From positions 1,597,915 to 1,661,914 of the forward strand of contig JAKOON010000056.1 in NCBI GenBank assembly GCA_022577435.1: DNA of 64,000 nt, given 5' to 3'. The stretch's first letter is position 1; every line of letters starts with the position of its first letter. This DNA comes from Embiotoca jacksoni (taxonomy: Eukaryota > Chordata > Actinopteri > Embiotocidae). The translations under genes and the position numbers were made by a program. A model generated the notes under the pieces. It had not been told where the DNA came from. It worked only from the letters and a program-made list of their open reading frames with translations, and did not search any database. This document shows positions 11,280 through 23,302 of this stretch, piece by piece.

Positions 11280-12531
11280 TCACTTCAGCAGCGCCTTGTA
11301 GAGCAGGAGGGAGCGCGCCGTGCTGCGGTCCTGCTCCAGACAGAAGATGAAGTCCCTGAGGTTAACTCTTGTGATCCGCTGACGGAGCTGCTGGCGGGGG
11401 GAGGCGGAGGAGGCGGAGCCTGAGCCCGAGCCTGAAGCCACCTGAGGGAGGGGAGGAGAGGGGAGGGGGGGAGGGCAGAAAGGAAGTCAGCACTTATTAA
11501 ACAGTAGATGAAGAAAAGGAACAGGAAGAGAAGCAAAACCGCTGCAGATCCTCTCCTCATGAGGAGGTACTGCTCCTTCAACCTGACCTCAGACCAGTTT
11601 GAACTGGAAACTTCCAGGCTGACTGACTTGGTGTTCCTCAGCTCCAGACTGCAGACCTGATCAGGTGTCAGAACCTGAGCAGAGCCCTGAGGAACCTCCA
11701 CCTGGTGGCAGCTTACCTGAACAGGTGATGATGTCATCAGGTGTGTTTCTATCAGCTGTTTTAAAGCTACACCCCCCCCACCTACCTACACACACACACA
11801 GATCCACAAGGCTTGATGCTGCCAGCTGCTCTGTATCTGTCAACACCTGCCTCCACCCCCCCAAAGGGTCCCTGTCTTTGTCTGGGACTGCTGGGGAGGG
11901 GGCAGAGACTAACACAAACCAGACATCCCCCGCCCCCACCCCCCAGGCCATGAACACACACACACACACACACACACACTCACTTTGCCTCAAACTCATT
12001 TCTGCAGAGATGAAATCTGTGGCTGCCCTGAGGGGAGGGGGAGGGGGTGAGGGGGTTACACCCACCACAGAGCCCCGGGCCAACGGTGACCCCCTTCACT
12101 CACACTGGATTACACACACAGCTCTGTGCTGCCCCCTGCTGGCTGCTCTCTGAACCCCCCCAAGTCTCTCTGGGTTTTGTACCTCGTTGCCCGACGTGGC
12201 TCCGCCCCCCGGAGAGTCCATCTTGCGTTTCTTGCGCGGCCCGATGGCGGCGAGCGCCGTAAGGTTGGCGTCTCGCTGCCGCATCTGAGCGAGCTCCTGC
12301 TGCTGCATCTGTGGAGAGGAAGGACAGCTGACGTCAACATCAGAGACACGTGTCCGCCCCCCCCGGCAGGACAGATGGACACAGTCTCATCCTTCTAGTA
12401 CATCAGTAGTGTTTCCATGACAACAGGACGGCCTTCGTCTCTGAGGAAGACTCTCGTACCTCTTTAGCCTTCTGCTTCAGACGGGCCTGTTCAGGGTCTT
12501 CCTGTCGGGCGCGACTCTGGAATAAAAATAA

Positions 12532-12565
<34 letters not shown>

Positions 12566-12927
12566 GCGTCAGACGACCTTTGACCTCTGGGAGGTGTGTG
12601 AAACAGGAAGTGCTCCTCTGTCCGTACCTTGGCGGCCTTCAGCAGGATCTCTCTCTCCTGCTCGTCTTTCCTCTGTTTCTCCATCCGCTCCAACTGCTCG
12701 AAGAAACGAAGCTGAGAGCGGACATCCGACGACTGTTCGTAGTGCTCTTCATCCTGGGGGGTGAAAACAAAACAACAACACACCTCAGCATTTCTCCATC
12801 TAAAAAGGACCAAACTCCATTCAAAAATCAGCTGATTTAAAGATCAGTTTAATTCAGTGGACAGATGACAGGAAGTTCATCCCTGGAGCTACAAACAATT
12901 CCCTTCACAATAAGAGCAGAGTAATTT

Positions 12928-12981
<54 letters not shown>

Positions 12982-14563
12982 CTTACCTTCCCTCCGTCGG
13001 AGCGGTGCTGAGCGACGGCTGAAACCGTCTCCAGCAGGGAGCGCAGTCTGGACTGGGTGGCGTGGGACACGAAGTTCACCACGTCCAGCGGCACCTCGGT
13101 CACCCCGAGCTTCTTGGCTGCAGACGAGAGAGGACGTTCAGTTCCTGTTCACCTTCAGAGAGCTGCAGACCCACTGAAGCCCCGCCCCCAAACAGTGTTG
13201 CCCCTCCTCCACCTCCTACAGCCCCGCCTCCACCCCAGCCCCGCCCCCGACAGTCAGGTACCCGTCTCCAGGATGCGGCGGTGCAGCAGGCCGGGCGGCA
13301 GGAACGACTCGTCTTTGCAGGAGCGGATCTTCGTGCCGACGAGCTCCGAGCTGGTTGCTAGGATACGAGCGTTTTCCTCGTTGAGGTTGACGCCGGCCAT
13401 CGACGCCACGTCATTGATGTCATCGTCGTCTCTGTGGAGGGCGGGGACAAAGCAGAGCACGCGTCATTATTATTACATCATCACACAGGCGATGACATCA
13501 CTTCCTGTCAGAGACGCAGACTCGCTGCTCGTTATTTAATAATATCAAGAACCACACAATTAATAGTTTTTTTATTCTGATGTATTCGGCGGATTCTCTG
13601 ATTATCAGTTCGTCTCTGATTGATCTGTTTACAGCTTTAACTGCAGGGCCCCTGTGACCCTTGACCCCTGAGGCGTTCAGGAACACCTGTGAACTGACCT
13701 GAACGTCCCGCCCCCTGGGTCACTGAGTTTCTTCTGATTGGCCTGAGCTGTGAGGTTCATGGGACTTTTTCCTGCGATGGTTGTCGGTCCTCTGACGAAC
13801 GCACCTGGAGGAGGAGAAGAAGGTTGAACACGGGTTGAACAGCGGAGACGATGACTGCCACCTGGTGGTGGAGGGGAGCAGCAGCAGCTCCTAACAGCAC
13901 TGTCGACAGTTGTTTCTTTCAGGCTCTCAATGTCACGTGAGAGACGCAGCACCTGAACGCAACACGGACACACACCTGGGCAGTGGGCGTGTCCTTACCA
14001 CAAGTGTTCAAAACCGACCCGATTTCATGATGATCACCTGGTGATGAAGAACACCTGCTGATGTTTGGACTCACCTTGAGCTCTGAGCGTCTGACCAATG
14101 ACAACAGGACTACGAGTCTGCACAGTCTGGACTCCTGGTCTGCCCAGAGCCTGGAGGAGAGACACATCTTCATCATCATCCTCCTCCTCATCAACAACAT
14201 CATCATCATCAGCCTCCAGCTGATCCTACCAGAGCTGTTGTGTTGCTGATTGGAGCGTTGAGGCGGACGGCGCCGCCGGCCGGGCTGATGGGAAGCCGCG
14301 GTCTGATGGCGGTGGCGGTGACGGAGCCGGGGGCGGCCAGGGGGGGGGCAGAGGTGCTAGGGGGGGCGGTCACCAGAGACTGCTGACTGCTGAGCAGCGA
14401 CTGACGGAGAGCGGGAAGGCTTTTCTGTGGAGACGCATCACGGAACGGAAACACGGCTTTAATGTCGCTGCAGTTACTGTAGTAACTACGGAAACAGTAC
14501 CAGTATGCTGTAGTAGTCATCAGTAGTAGTACTAGTATTACTGTAGTACTAGTATTACTGTAG

Positions 14564-14610
<47 letters not shown>

Positions 14611-17449
14611 CGGTACCTTGAGGAAGGGGATGAGGTAGGGTTGTGGGGAGGACTTCAGTTCAGCCTGCAGCCGAGTGGTGAACTCCTCAGGCTCAATCTT
14701 TGCATCCTGAACACAGGAACAAACAAAACATGTCAACAAACAAACAAACAAACACGTGAACAAACAAACATAGCAACAAACACACCAACATGTCAACAAA
14801 CAAACAAACACACCAAACAATCAAACCATCAAATGTGAACAAACAAACAAACAAACATGCTATCAGGCGAACACAAGAACACAGACGTGTCAGGGGGCGG
14901 AGCTTACGAGCAGGTCCTGCACCAGGGCCTTGACATTCTTGGAGGTGTCGGGGGAGGGCGAGTTGTGGGACGCCAGCTTGATGAGCGTGGCGAGGAAGTT
15001 CTTGCACTTCTTCACGTTCTCCTGCATTTCCTGTCAGGACGAACACACGTGTGAGAACACGGAATGTTCAGAGTGCGCTCACGGTCTGCGTGGACCCGGA
15101 CCCACCTGGGACACCACGGTGACTCGGCCGGCGGGCGCTGTAGCGGGCGAGGCGCCGGCCATGGGGGCAGACGGCACGCCGGCGGGCTTGGCTCCGGGCA
15201 CCCCCCCCGCCGTGATCACCGTCGGAGCCTTCTGAGGAGCCGCCATCTTCACGGAGGCACCGCCGGGGGCCACGCCCAGCGCCTTCTGGAAACAACAGGT
15301 ACCGAGCAATAATCCATCTCATACCCACCATCATTATTGTTGTTGTTGTTGTTTTGTTTACACACGGTCGAGCTGGACTCAGAGGCGGAGACAGACACTC
15401 ACCTGTACAGTGGAGGTGGACTGAACCATTCTGGTCTGAGAGGGGGAGGCCAGGCGGACGGTCTGATGGGTGATGGGAGCCTGCAGAGGAGATAGAGGGC
15501 AAACAGACGACATGACGCAACAGCAGCAGCATCATCATCATCATCATCATCGTCATCGTTGTGAGCAGCAACAGTCTGAAGTTTAAAAGTTTAAACATAA
15601 CTTGGGGGAGTGAAGCAGTGAACACTTGAATAACTTGTTAAATTAGGTGTTTTCTGAATGGACTCTGGTTCCGAGTCGATGAGGGAGGAAGATTCAGGAC
15701 CTGCAGTCAGGTTCTGCTCCCAGACCCGTGCTGGTACCGAACCTACCGTGGTGGCGGTGGTGACCCGGATGGTGGCCCCAGCCGTCGGCGTCGCCGGTCT
15801 CTGCGTGATGTTGGCCACAGTCTGACCCTGCTGCGTCTTCGCCTGAGCCTGAGCCAGGACCTGCTGGGGGACCATGACCAGCTGACCCGTCTCCGTCCGG
15901 ACCAGAACCATACCTGAGGGAAGAGGAGGAGGTCGTCATTCTGCAGAACCACGTGGAACTGAAACACTGATCGTCAGAACATCTGCTGCTGGAACATGAA
16001 GATTCTCATCAGAACTTCTGATAAAGGCTGCAGGACAGATCGATGATCAATCGGCCAATCAGAAGGAAGAAAATCAATCAGCAGCTGTTTTGATAATCGA
16101 TCGATCATTTCAGTCATTTTTCAAACTCAGAGCGAGAAGTTTGTTTCTTTTCGGCTTCTGTGTGTCGAAAATTAAACGATTAATCAACAACCTGATCAGC
16201 TCCTAAAAAGCCATCAATCAACCCGTCAATCGATCACATCATCGATCAGCTCAGAGCATCCTCAGACCTAAAGCTTCAGGTGACCTCATCAGGTGACCTC
16301 ATCAGGTGACCCAGCAGCTGTTGTCTCACCTGCAGGCATGGTGAAACCGGGCGGCAGCTGGATGGTGGTCTGCTGCTGGGGCCGGACGGCCAGCGCCGGC
16401 TGCGGGGCTGCGGCCCGGGTGGAGCCGACCACCAGCCCGGTGGGTCTCTGCTGCTGGATGGTGGGGGCCACCACGGGGGCTCCCGCTGGCCTCACCACCG
16501 CCACCCCGTTCACGGTGGGTTTCAGGCTGACGGCTGCCGGCGTGCTGGTCCCCGTCTGGGTCTGGCTGATGGGCGACTGGGCGGCAGCCGGAGGGGGGGT
16601 GCTGGTCAGGATGACGGAGCTGCCGGTCGCGGGCTGGCTGGGTGCCAGCATCTTGGTGTGCAGCAGAGGGTTGCTGTGGTTCATGACCTGAGAGGTGGAG
16701 GCGGCGGGGGTGGGGGCGCCCTTAGGGTCCACCCCGTTTAGGGCGACGCCGGTCACCGGGCTGGGGTGCCTCTGCAGGCCCGCAGCGGGAGAGCCCACCG
16801 AGGACTGAGGTACGGGGAAGCCGGGCTGTGGAGCCGCGGAGCCGCTGACTGCGCTGATCACGGAGCCGGCCCCGGCGGGCGGAGGGACGGCGGGCGAGTT
16901 CACCAACTTCCCGGCTCCGGTACTGCCGTTCACACCGAGTGACCCGGGAGAGGAGGTCCGGGACGCCTCCGCCGGGGGGACGCCGGGAGCCGCGCTCGGA
17001 CCCAGGACAGCCGCCCGCTGGAAGCTAGCGGCAGCGGCGGGCTGAGCGGTCGAAGTTACGGGTCCCGGTCCGGGGGAGGCAGCCGGGGGAGACGCTCCAA
17101 CTGCTTGTAGGCTGGCTCCGGCGGTGCCTGCGGCCCCGGCGGCGGCAGCGGAGGTAGAGGAGGTGCGGGTTCTGCCGGAGAGCGGCTCGATCGCGCCGGG
17201 TTCCGGGGTTAACCCCGCTCCTGGATGCCCTTGTTGCGGCTGCTCCGCGGACCCCACTTGATCGCGCACTTTCCCTGAGAAGTGGCCGGCGGCGGCCGCA
17301 GCTGCCTCCGGTTTCCCGTCGGAATATGAAGCAGCGGGAGGCTTTCGGTCGCCCAGCTGAGATTCCAGGGAGCCGACGAGGTCGCTGACCGCCTTCTCGT
17401 CCACCTCATTGAAGAGCATGTCCTCCAGTGGGTCGGAGGCTCCCGCCAT
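11280..17449 (-). CDS. taf4: TFIID subunit TAF4
   Basis: Fifteen exons read on the minus strand, upper to lower: 16330-17449, 15747-15913, 15403-15480, 15106-15285, 14908-15030, 14617-14706, 14230-14424, 14075-14150, 13699-13804, 13262-13431, 12987-13117, 12628-12753, 12460-12516, 12183-12308, 11280-11441. Phases agree; total 968 residues (human about 1085). Exon 1 encodes the N-terminal VSDLVGSLESQL motif and a long Ala/Pro/Gly/Ser-rich region. PGFTMPAG-MVLVR follows. The TAFH/NHR1 domain (ENVKKCKNFLATLIKLA to PYLIPFLKKSLPALR) spans exons 5-7. The histone-fold region (DDDDINDVASMAGVNL, then PLDVVNFVSHATQ) pairs with TAF12 in TFIID. A charged helix (FFEQLERMEKQRKDEQERE), the GPRKKRK basic motif and the ITRVNLRDFIFCLE C-terminus follow. 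It acts in the nucleus as a TFIID scaffold and coactivator. The full N-terminal region favours TAF4 over TAF4B. Confidence 0.93.
12531..12980. repeat. CA/TG microsatellites inside taf4 introns
   Basis: A CA run at about 12533-12562 lies just upstream (in taf4 sense) of the 12460-12516 exon acceptor. A TG run at about 12931-12980 begins a few bases inside the donor of exon 12987-13117. Confidence 0.9.
14565..14609. repeat. (TG)n microsatellite at a taf4 donor
   Basis: The run lies 8 bp inside the donor of taf4 exon 14617-14706, so the taf4 transcript reads CA repeats from that point. Further on, 14715-14850 is rich in 'aaac' tetranucleotide repeats. Confidence 0.9.
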
Positions 17450-18389
17450 CTTTGATGTTAGACCGTTGTGCAAATCGTATTTTAGAATGTACGCATGCGC
17501 GGAGGATCCGGTTTGTTTTCCAGCACAGAAATAGAAGAAACAGATTTTCTCTGCGACGCTGAGGCGCCACGTTCTTTACGTACAGGTGTGATGCAGGTGA
17601 ATCCAGGACCAACATATAAACAACTTTAACGTCCACCTCCTTCACCTGCGTCACAGTCACGTGACATGAGGTCATACGTCACAAAACGACAACATATAGC
17701 GTGTTTGATAATTCATTCAAAGTGTGATTGACTGACAGGTCCTCTGGTTTTATTCCGTGGTTTGAATTGAATTATTAACTTGATGCAGACACGAAGTTTA
17801 TTTGAACTTTATTGATTTTATTTTATGCTCGAAGGTGTTTCTGTTGGTCCAAACAGATTTAAATATGTTGGCCAAACAAACAGAAACACCTGTCAGTGCA
17901 GCACAATGACGTTCAACAAATCAACATGAAGGTAAAAGGCTCAAATAAATCAGTCCGAACTCTGAGACACGTCACAGATTTCCTAACGGAGCTCTTCTTT
18001 GACCCGTTTTATATCTTTCACATGATATCTTTGTCATTTTCTAAACTTTTGAGGGACTGCGAGAACATTTCTAACAGCCCAAACATCCTCCAAACCAACA
18101 GCGCCGCTTCCTCCATCTTTGCTGTTGTGTGTGCTCTTCTACTCTGTGGTAGATCTACAGTTCACGGCGTAAAGAAGTCTCGCGATGTTCTGAAATCTCG
18201 TTAGCCCCCGCGCGCAGATCCATTCGATGGAGGAGGAGGTAGCCATGTTGTAGCTGCAGAGAACCCGCGAGGTCGGCGGACAGAAACAAACCGCAGAGAG
18301 TCTCTGTAGAACCGGTTCTGCTGCCCACACGGCCCGGACACACCGACTGTTCTCTTCCCTGTCAGCAGCGCCGAGAAGAAGCAGCCACC
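17450..18389. promoter_or_regulatory. Divergent upstream region of taf4 and lsm14a
   Basis: The two start codons face away from each other across 940 bp. The lsm14a-proximal part (about 18200-18389) and the taf4-proximal part are GC-richer, while the middle (17700-18150) is AT-rich. Two promoters, or one bidirectional region, are equally possible; no TATA box is obvious. Confidence 0.5.
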
Positions 18390-21300
18390 ATGAGCGGCGG
18401 GACGCCGTACCTCGGCAGCAAAATCAGCCTGATTTCGAAGGCCGAGATCCGCTACGAGGGGATCCTGTACACCATCGACACGGAGAACTCCACCGTGGCG
18501 CTGGCCAAAGGTCAGCTGCTCCGTTAACGGCCCCGGTTTTGTCGTTCACGGTCATTGAACAGAAGACGGAGTCCGAGGCGGGTCTTCGGCTCGGACTCAT
18601 TAATCACGTCACGTTAGCCTGCTAGCGTTAGCCACCACCCGCTGGGGGTTTACATCAGGGCGCTGCATGCGAAAACACCCCGATAACAAAGCTCACTCGG
18701 CGGGGGCGGACGTTTCAATCTCACGGACCGAACGGGTGCAAATAATCTGACGAATGCTGTTGTTGTTGTTGTTGTTGTTGTCAACCTTAACAGCGGACGG
18801 TAGCTTTTTAACGCGCTAACGTTAGCAGGCGGGCTAACTTGACTGCAGCTGCGCAGTGACGCACAAAAATAACCTGCTGTTGTCTGACGTCATCTTCACC
18901 TGTTGACGGGGCCGTCCGACAGATTCTGGCGGTAAACGCCAATCTGTGCGTCTGCAGCCCACGTGTACAGGACGGTGTGACGTCAGGGGGCATCGCAGGT
19001 GAAACAAGTCAGGTGTGTTTTGCATAGAATGAGGTTTAATCACACATGACGTGTCAGGGTTCCCACAGGTGGAGGCTTGTACCTGTGGACGTTCATTTAT
19101 TGTGAGGGCGTAACGTCTTATTTTCTGCAGCTCACGGTTCACGGATGTTCCCTGAACGCCTCACATGCAGACGTAGCTTAAGATTAGTTGGTTAAAAAAA
19201 AGAAAGCAAAACCACTTGTTTTTAAAGTCAGATGAACAGCAGGTGACCCCGTGTGGGTTCCACCTACCTGTCCTTGCAGGTGTAATCACACCTGAGGTCG
19301 AGTAACCACTAAACACATCACTGTTCTTCTTCTTTCCATGGACGTAGGAAGCTCCTCCTACTTTCTGGTTTCTTTAGAACTTTCCCTGAAAAACATACGC
19401 TGCCGTGTCACATGACAGGAAGTGATGTCATTGGACAAACAAATTAGTGTTTCCCATTATGCCTTTGTGACTTTTGACAATAAAGAAACAGCTCATAAGA
19501 AATCTGACATGTTGTGTGACTCTGACCCGCCGTCTTCCTCCTGCCAGTCCGCTCCTTCGGCACCGAGGACCGGCCCACCGACCGACCCATCCCGCCTCGA
19601 GACGACACCTTCGAGTACATCATCTTCAGAGGCAGCGACATCAAGGACCTGACCGTGTGCGAGCCGCCCAAACCGACATGCTCTCTTCCCCAGGACCCCG
19701 CCATCGTCCAGGTACGCCGAGGTGGGAGGGCTTCAAAACTCCCGCCTGCTTTCTACACATCCACACTGCTGACAAATCACAGAGAGGTGGCTGTGATGTC
19801 AGAGTGGGAGGGGGGGGGGGGGGTTTCCTGATCCCAGTTTACAGGCTCTGACCTCCCGCCTCTCTTCTTCTCTTCTTTTTTTGTTCCGCCTCTCTTCTTC
19901 TGCCCGTCAGTCGTCCATGAGCTCCAGCTCCTCGTCTGCCGTTGGCTCCGCCCCCACCCCGTTCCAGTCCGCCGGGTCATACGGCCTCTTCAACCGGCCT
20001 CCTGTTCCTGCCTACAACCAGTTCAGCAGCAGCCCCCTGGTGTCGCCTCAGTTTGGACCCGTTGGCGTCGGTAAGTACCAACACGCCACTGAACATGTGA
20101 GGGGGGCGTGGCCTCACCTGGGCATGTTATCCAAGGGTTCAGGGTCTCTCCGTGGCTCTGAACCATGTAAACATGCCACAGAAACGGAAGAGTGATGGAC
20201 TCACGGCGTTGTGCGACTCAATCTGTCGAGGCCTTCACCTCCTCCTCCACAAAACGATCGGTTCCGCTTTGTTCCAGGTTCTTTGTGTCACGTGGCGTCG
20301 GTTCTCTCTCACGATTGGTTCTCCAACTTAAACACTTATTTCTTCTGGATAGACGGAGACACAACAAACAGTCTTTTAGTTTTTTTTAATGTCGGACGGC
20401 ACATTGAGTCTGGAAGCCCATGACCCTCACACCCACGTGACCTCTGACCCACATGACCTCTGACCCACATGACCTCACACCCACATGACTCTGAAAACAA
20501 TCTATAAACACGTGACTTCTGTCTCATTCTCTTTATCCCGGTTTGATTTCCTGCTGGTTGGTTCTGCTCTGCGTTGGAGGAGCGCTTGTTTTCGTGCAGC
20601 TGCTGTATAAGTGAGATGGCGTAGCGGTACCGCTCCGATCCGAACAGTGAACCGAGTCTCCGCCGGTCCGAACACCGGCCCGGCGGCCGCGTGAATCCTG
20701 ACATGAAGACGGGGAATAAAACAGGATGTTTTTTATGGAGGAGACCGTTGAGTTTTGAAGGTGTGAACTCACCGCTGAGGCTCGGTTACAGCGGTGTCGG
20801 TTCTGGTGTTGGTTCTGGTGCACGGCTGCTGCGGAGTGATGTGTGCCTCAGTGTTGCTAATGTTCTCCCACACAGGACGGTCGCTGGCCTCCTTGGTGAG
20901 CGACACCAGCGCGGCCTCGAGCCTGATGGGCTCTGCTGTCCCCGCCGACCCGCGGTCCCGAGGGAACCGGGTCACCGAAGGTAAACGGGGACTCCCGGGT
21001 GTGTTTGAAGGAGGGAGTGTGTTGGTCTGCGCTGAACTGACCGCAACGTGTGTTTGTTTGGTCCAGTAACCCTAACCTGCATGTTCTGATCCATGTGATC
21101 AACGAGGTCTGACACACACTCACACCGGCTCACGGTACCGTCTGAGGACTTCCTGATGCGAAGAGCAGCGTTCATCCAATTCTGAGTGATCACGTCTGAT
21201 CGGTGTCTCTGTCTCACGTCCCTCTCTGTCCCTCTGTGTCCCGGGTGTCTCCAGGCCGCAGCAGTCCCAGCCTGGACCCCCTGCGTAAGAGCCCAACCCT

Positions 21301-23302
21301 GGAGCAGGTGATCCAGAGCGCCCCGTCGGCCCCGGCCTCCGCCTCCACGGCTCCGGCCCCCGGCCTGGGGCGCAGAAGCCCCGCCCACGGTCGCACGGCC
21401 CCCGCTGCCTCCGCCGGCCTGAGCAGCCAGAGGGTGCAGCACCAGGACGGCATGGACATGAGGAGGGGTGAGACTGTGTGTGTGTGGGGGGGGGGGGGGG
21501 GTCGTCGTCGTTCTCACAAGTGCTTCCTGTCTACATCTTCCTCTTCATCCTGACGGCTAACATCTCTCTCTCTTTCAGTAGCTGCCGGTGCTCCGGTGAA
21601 CCGCCGAGGTCGGGGGGGTGGTCACCGCGGCCGCGGCCGCTTCAACGTACGGCGAGACGGACCGATGAAGTTTGAGAAAGACTTCGACTTCGAGAGCGCC
21701 AACGCTCAGTTCAACAAGGAGGAGATAGACCGGGAGTTTCAGAGCAAGCTGAAGCTGAAAGGTAACTGATGAAGAGGAGGAGGAGGATGGTGGTGATGAT
21801 GATGATGATGGTGGTGGTGATGATGATGATGGTGGTGGTGATGATGATGGTGCTAGTGAGGATGAAGAGGATGATGATCAGTGAAAAGGCTTTGTTGTTA
21901 TTCTTATTCTTATATTCTTAATACTTTATTGTTATTTGTTATTGTTGTTGTTGATGACGGTGTGTCGTCGTGTCGTCCCACAGACGAGAAGAGCGAGAAG
22001 CCGGAGAAGGCGGAGAAGGCGTTGAACGGGGAGGACAAAGGCGACTCCGGCGTGGAGACTCAGAACAGCGAAGGCAACGCCGACGAGGAGGGCGACCCGC
22101 TCGGACCCAACTGCTACTACGACAAGTCCAAGTCCTTCTTCGACAACATCTCCTGCGACGACACCAGGTACGCTCGCACCTGCTCGTCTCCCGCCCGTCT
22201 CGAAACACCGCTTTATCTCTAACCGTTGCCGTGACGACCGTTTTCTGTCTCCCAGGAAAGCCATCGAGAAGTCCGGAGGGTCCATTTTCCCTCGGTGAGT
22301 CTCAAAGGAAAGCTGTTTTTAATCAATCAATCAATCAATCTGTCAGTCAGTCAGCCAGCCGTCATCATTGCAGCAGCGTCATACAGGTCTGATGAACGTC
22401 AGAATGAACGTAAACAAGTGTAAAATAAATTCAGATGATTTAACGGAACATATAAAAAATATTAGAAGTATTGGTTCCTGCTTCATTCATGCTGCAGCCG
22501 ACGGAGGAAATAAGACTTTAACCAGATTACGTGGGATTACCGAGCTTGTCGCGGTCACATGTTATGAATATGTAATGAGCTGTGACTCCTCCCACCTTCC
22601 TGCAGGGAGCGGAGGCAGACCTGGGCGGAGGAGAGGAGAATGAACGCCGAGACCTTCGGCATCCCTCTGCGTCAGGGCCGAGGCCGCGGCGGTTACCGTG
22701 GCCGCGGCGGGATGGGCTTCCGAGGTGGTCGGGGTCGTCCGGCCAGCCGAGGGTCCTTCGGCCCCCCCGCAGGGAGGCGGTGGCTTCAGGGGAGGGTACA
22801 GAGGAAACCAGGCCGGCCGGGAGTTCGCCGACCTATCGGCATACAGGGTGAGGAGAGGGGGCGGGGCTGAGGACATGTTTCCTTGATTTTTGTCTTCTGT
22901 TCTTTTTGTGTTTATTGTCATTTCCTACTTTGTGCTGCAGCCTGCTGTGTTTTATGAATCCTCTTATTTATTTATTGTGTAACTATTTCACATACGGTGT
23001 CTGTAGCAGGAGGAGAAATCATTTCATGTCCAAATTAAAAACGCCGTGGCGGCAGGTGATGTCGTGACGTTTTCATTTTTTTGTTTTTTTTACGAAAGGG
23101 AGTTTGCACATGGATGTTTTATTTCGAAACATTTTCCCGGAATTTTATTTAGTTTTCTCAACAAACTTCCTGCATCGATCGCGTCCGATCAGTTGTTGTA
23201 TTTTAGGTGAATTAAAGAGAATAACAGATTTAAAAGCGCTTCATAATAACGTTGTTATTTTTTTGGGTTCTCTTGCAGAAGGACAATAAAGCGGCGGCGT
23301 AG
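18390..23302 (+). CDS. lsm14a: LSM14A (RAP55), P-body mRNA repressor
   Basis: Ten exons: 18390-18510, 19548-19711, 19911-20070, 20876-20980, 21255-21467, 21579-21761, 21984-22167, 22256-22294, 22606-22847 and 23279-23302; about 477 residues if the frame is kept. The LSm domain is in exons 1-2 (GGTPYLGSKISLISKAEIR; EYIIFRGSDIKDL). A Ser/Pro-rich linker follows, then an RGG stretch and the FDF motif (residues 290-292, KFEKDFDFESANAQFN). The FFD/TFG region (NCYYDKSKSFFD; RRMNAETFGIPLR) and a C-terminal RGG tail end in KDNKAAA. Known role: binds mRNA and DDX6/4E-T in P-bodies and represses translation. Exon 9 is one base too long to join exon 10 in frame: a C7 run at 22762-22768 causes a shift. 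The wording favours LSM14A over LSM14B. The upstream start context 'ccaccatga' is strong. Confidence 0.92.
21470..21500 (+). repeat. TG plus poly-G tract at an lsm14a donor
   Basis: A short TG run and a long G run follow the donor of exon 5 (21467). A similar G run lies at about 19808-19824 in intron 2. G tracts may be collapsed or miscounted in assembly. Confidence 0.8.
21775..21880 (+). repeat. GAT/GGT trinucleotide repeat in lsm14a intron 6
   Basis: A run of gat and ggt triplets begins about 15 bp after the exon 6 donor. Confidence 0.9.
22256..22294 (+). other. 39-nt candidate cassette exon of lsm14a
   Basis: The exon is flanked by 'cccag' and 'gtgagt', encodes 13 codons (AIEKSGGSIFP core) and is a multiple of three. 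If skipped, exon 7 still joins exon 9 in frame, giving the DDTR-ERRQTW order that matches the human protein I recall, which lacks the insert. Confidence 0.65.

Noticed and set aside
16293..16691. Plus-strand frame antisense to taf4 exon 1
   Set aside because: A shadow of the GC-rich taf4 coding exon.
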